Shown here piece after piece: positions 61,968 to 64,000 of a stretch of 64,000 nt of DNA. The stretch covers positions 1 to 64,000 of the forward strand of contig NZ_PVTF01000014.1 of the NCBI RefSeq assembly GCF_003002815.1, written 5' to 3'. The notes under the pieces were generated by a model, which worked only from the letters and a program-made list of their open reading frames with translations, had not been told where the DNA came from and made no database searches. Origin of the DNA: Umezawaea tangerina. GTDB taxonomy: Bacteria; Actinomycetota; Actinomycetes; Mycobacteriales; Pseudonocardiaceae. Within the stretch, counting starts at the first letter, position 1, and each line of letters starts with the position of its first letter. Both the position numbers and the translations under genes were made by a program.

Positions 61968-64000
61968 GTGGCTGAGTTCACGATTGACGACTTCTTGGCC
62001 GATAGTGACGTGCAGGAAATCGACTGGATGCGCCCTGGTGGTGCTCCCACGTCACTTCGGCCCGTCCGGATCAACATCGGCTGGGGCGCGGATGCGCTTG
62101 AAGTCGCGCTCGCGACGTCGGAGAACGTGCCTCGCATGGATGACGTTCGGCGACTTTGGGCTATGCGCTGGCATCGGCGGGCCGCACCGGTGCTCCTCGT
62201 GGTCGGCTACGAGAGGGCCGGTGGTTGGGAGGCGACGGTTTGCGGGCCGGGTGACGATCCAGCGGCCATAGCGGGGCTTGATCTGCGGCAGGTCGACAGG
62301 ATCTGCACGGCGGCGTTGGCGGAGGCCAATCCGTCGGCCGCGAGGCGGACTCTGCAACGGCTGTTGGACGGTCTCAAGGACCAGTTGATCGCGGGGTTGA
62401 CCAACCAGGGGCTGTTCGCCTCGCACGAACTCCGCCACGGTGTCCCGATCCGTCCCGACTGGCAGGACGCCCGCACCGCCGGTGAGGCGCTTCTCGACAA
62501 GACCGGACTCGACCTCATCTCCGGCCTTGGCTACCAGGTCAGCCCGCACGGATCCGTGGCGCAGGTGTTGACGGCGGACGGTAGTAGGCAAGCGGTGGCG
62601 GTGCTGCTCCACGAAGAGGAGTTGTTCGACCGGCCCGGTCAGCGATTCGGGACCGTTTCCCCCGTCATGAGGGGCCTGGCCATCGCGCAAGACCAAGGAC
62701 TTCACTGGCTCATCGTGGTCAGGGGGACGCAATTGCGCCTCTACCCGGCCAACCCCGATGTGGGCGTCGGTCGGAAGGGGCGGTCTGAGACCTTCGTCGA
62801 ACTCGACCTGGCTCTTCTGACGGAGGAGGAAGCGGGCTATCTACCCCTGCTGTTCGCACCTTCCGCGCTCGCCGACAACGGAACCGTGGTCGAGATACTC
62901 GCGGCGTCCGTCGACCACGCCAGCGCACTCGGCACCAGACTTCGCGAGCGCGTTTACGTCGACGTGGTCCCGGCGCTCGCTGTCGCCGTCGCCAGGGCCA
63001 TGAAAGCCGATACCGGCTCGGAACTCGACGAGGCGGAGTTGCACGAGGCGTACCACCGCACGCTCGTCATCCTGTTCCGGCTCCTCTTCGTCGCGTACGC
63101 CGAAGATCGCGGGCTGCTGCCGTACCAGCGCAACCCGCGCTACACGAAGAAGGCGCTCAAGAGCTTCGCCCGCGAATTCACGAACAACCCCGTCCTCGAG
63201 TTCGACGCCGAGTCGCACGACCGGTGGGACGACCTCCTGGCGGTCTGGCACGCGGTCGACGACGGCAACCGCGACTGGGGCGTTCCCGCTTACAACGGGG
63301 GCCTTTTCGCCGATGATCCCGAACTGCACCCCTCGGGTGACGCCATCGGTCGCATGCGGCTCACCGACGCGGAGATCGGCCCGGTTCTCAAGGCGCTCGT
63401 CATCGACGTCAGCAGTGATGGTGAACCCGGCCCTGTGGATTTCCGTTCGTTGTCCGTCCGCGAGTTCGGCACCATCTACGAGGGGTTGCTCGAATCCTCG
63501 CTCTCGGTGGCGCCTGGTGACCTCACGATCGACCCCAAGAGCAAGGCATACCTGCCGGCCAAGTCGGGTGACCGCGTCGTCGTCCCGGCCGGGGCGGTCT
63601 ACTTCCACAACGCTTCCGGTGCCCGCAAGGCAACGGGTTCCTACTTCACGAAGGCGTTCGCGGTCGAGCACCTCCTGGACACCGCGCTCGAACCCGCCCT
63701 GGTCGACCACTTGGCGACCGTCGGAAGGCTTCTGACCGCGGAGGACGAGGCGGGAGCCGCCGACAAGTTCTTCGACTTCCGCGTCGTCGACCTGGCCATG
63801 GGGTCGGGTCACTTCCTCGTGGCCGCCATCGACCGCATGGAGAACCGGTTCGCGACGTTCCTCAGCGATCACCCGGTGCCTGCCGTGAACGACGAACTAC
63901 TCCGCCTGTCGCAGGCGGCGGAGAAGGCGCTCGGCGACGCGGGTGGGCAGGTGGAGATCGACATCTCCATGCTCCTGCGCCGCCAGATCGCCCGGCGCTG
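61968..64000 (+). CDS. Large Eco57I-type DNA methyltransferase, 3' end outside the window
   Basis: The frame is open from GTG 61968 (AEFTIDDFLADSDVQEIDWM; GAAAGGGG upstream) to the window edge, 677 complete codons. The N-terminal 500 residues contain HRTLVILFRLLFVAYAEDRG and FGTIYEGLLES, then KATGSYFTKAFAVEHLLDTA and AdoMet motif I VVDLAMGSGHFLVAAIDRME near residue 605. This is the standard order for large adenine-methylase/type IIG proteins of defence islands. The catalytic NPPY/W motif and any nuclease lie beyond 64000. It is not closely similar to the methylase at 36545 outside the core motifs. The start lies beyond att site C, so it belongs to a third segment. Confidence 0.82.
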   Translation, partial: MAEFTIDDFLADSDVQEIDWMRPGGAPTSLRPVRINIGWGADALEVALATSENVPRMDDVRRLWAMRWHRRAAPVLLVVGYERAGGWEATVCGPGDDPAAIAGLDLRQVDRICTAALAEANPSAARRTLQRLLDGLKDQLIAGLTNQGLFASHELRHGVPIRPDWQDARTAGEALLDKTGLDLISGLGYQVSPHGSVAQVLTADGSRQAVAVLLHEEELFDRPGQRFGTVSPVMRGLAIAQDQGLHWLIVVRGTQLRLYPANPDVGVGRKGRSETFVELDLALLTEEEAGYLPLLFAPSALADNGTVVEILAASVDHASALGTRLRERVYVDVVPALAVAVARAMKADTGSELDEAELHEAYHRTLVILFRLLFVAYAEDRGLLPYQRNPRYTKKALKSFAREFTNNPVLEFDAESHDRWDDLLAVWHAVDDGNRDWGVPAYNGGLFADDPELHPSGDAIGRMRLTDAEIGPVLKALVIDVSSDGEPGPVDFRSLSVREFGTIYEGLLESSLSVAPGDLTIDPKSKAYLPAKSGDRVVVPAGAVYFHNASGARKATGSYFTKAFAVEHLLDTALEPALVDHLATVGRLLTAEDEAGAADKFFDFRVVDLAMGSGHFLVAAIDRMENRFATFLSDHPVPAVNDELLRLSQAAEKALGDAGGQVEIDISMLLRRQIARR

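Noticed and set aside
1-64000. CRISPR array
   Set aside because: No regularly spaced 25-40-bp direct repeats and no cas-like gene were seen; the only phased repeats are the 6-bp words at 57043.

Overview
High-GC (roughly two-thirds G+C) actinomycete DNA. Gene content fits a filamentous actinobacterium of Pseudonocardiaceae type: GTG starts, stop/start overlaps, a replication-relaxation/PrgI/VirB4/VirD4 conjugation cluster, pentapeptide membrane proteins and tRNA-targeted integrases. Almost the whole window is accessory DNA, a stack of mobile elements carrying defence genes. No housekeeping gene, rRNA, CRISPR array or intact tRNA gene was seen.

1-12.9 kb: loosely packed cargo. It holds HTH regulators, a frameshifted small secreted protein, small membrane proteins, a pentapeptide-repeat membrane protein, a STAND (NB-ARC-like) NTPase, a GNAT-like protein and several hypotheticals. 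It ends in a gene truncated near 12.7 kb. 12.95-24.75 kb (minus strand): a conjugative transfer module read as one tightly overlapping unit: sigma-like HTH protein, VirB2-like pilin, VirB6-like channel with a repetitive tail, PrgI (VirB3), VirB4, VirD4/TraG, replication-relaxation protein, and lytic transglycosylase plus NlpC/P60 hydrolase. No relaxase was recognised. 25.3-27.5 kb: a DNA methyltransferase preceded by an apparently dead methyltransferase-like protein. 27.6-28.2 kb: an IS630 remnant with a 20-bp perfect hairpin.

28.66-43.89 kb: the most striking locus. It is a five-gene operon with every junction overlapping or 2 nt apart: a giant DEAD/DEAH helicase with a DUF1998-type Cys motif, a SNF2-type helicase, a large Eco57I-type DNA methyltransferase, McrB and McrC. 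It reads as a DISARM-like set (helicase/DUF1998 + SNF2 + methylase) joined to a complete McrBC nuclease module. A sixth gene follows (44.0 kb) whose paralogue sits at 53.4 kb.

44.9-47.5 kb: a decayed transposase, an IS3 element and the 3' part of a repeat-sensor gene. 47.67-57.19 kb: a 9.5-kb island bounded by 42-bp identical direct repeats equal to the 3' half of a tRNA-Ala(GGC) gene. It has a tyrosine integrase just inside the left repeat and 10-bp-phased repeats just inside the right one. Its cargo is a likely amyloid-signalling pair (small helical effector ending in a QVFQS-type motif, coupled to a large receptor beginning with the same motif), an SPFH-like protein, the paralogue of the 44-kb gene and a PD-(D/E)xK nuclease-like protein. 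57.19-61.2 kb: a second segment ending in a degenerate third copy of the tRNA end, with a truncated TIGR02679/JetD-like gene, a frameshifted XPB-N-terminal-like gene and two small conserved genes. 61.97 kb to the end: the N-terminal two-thirds kilobases of another large Eco57I-type methyltransferase, cut by the window edge.
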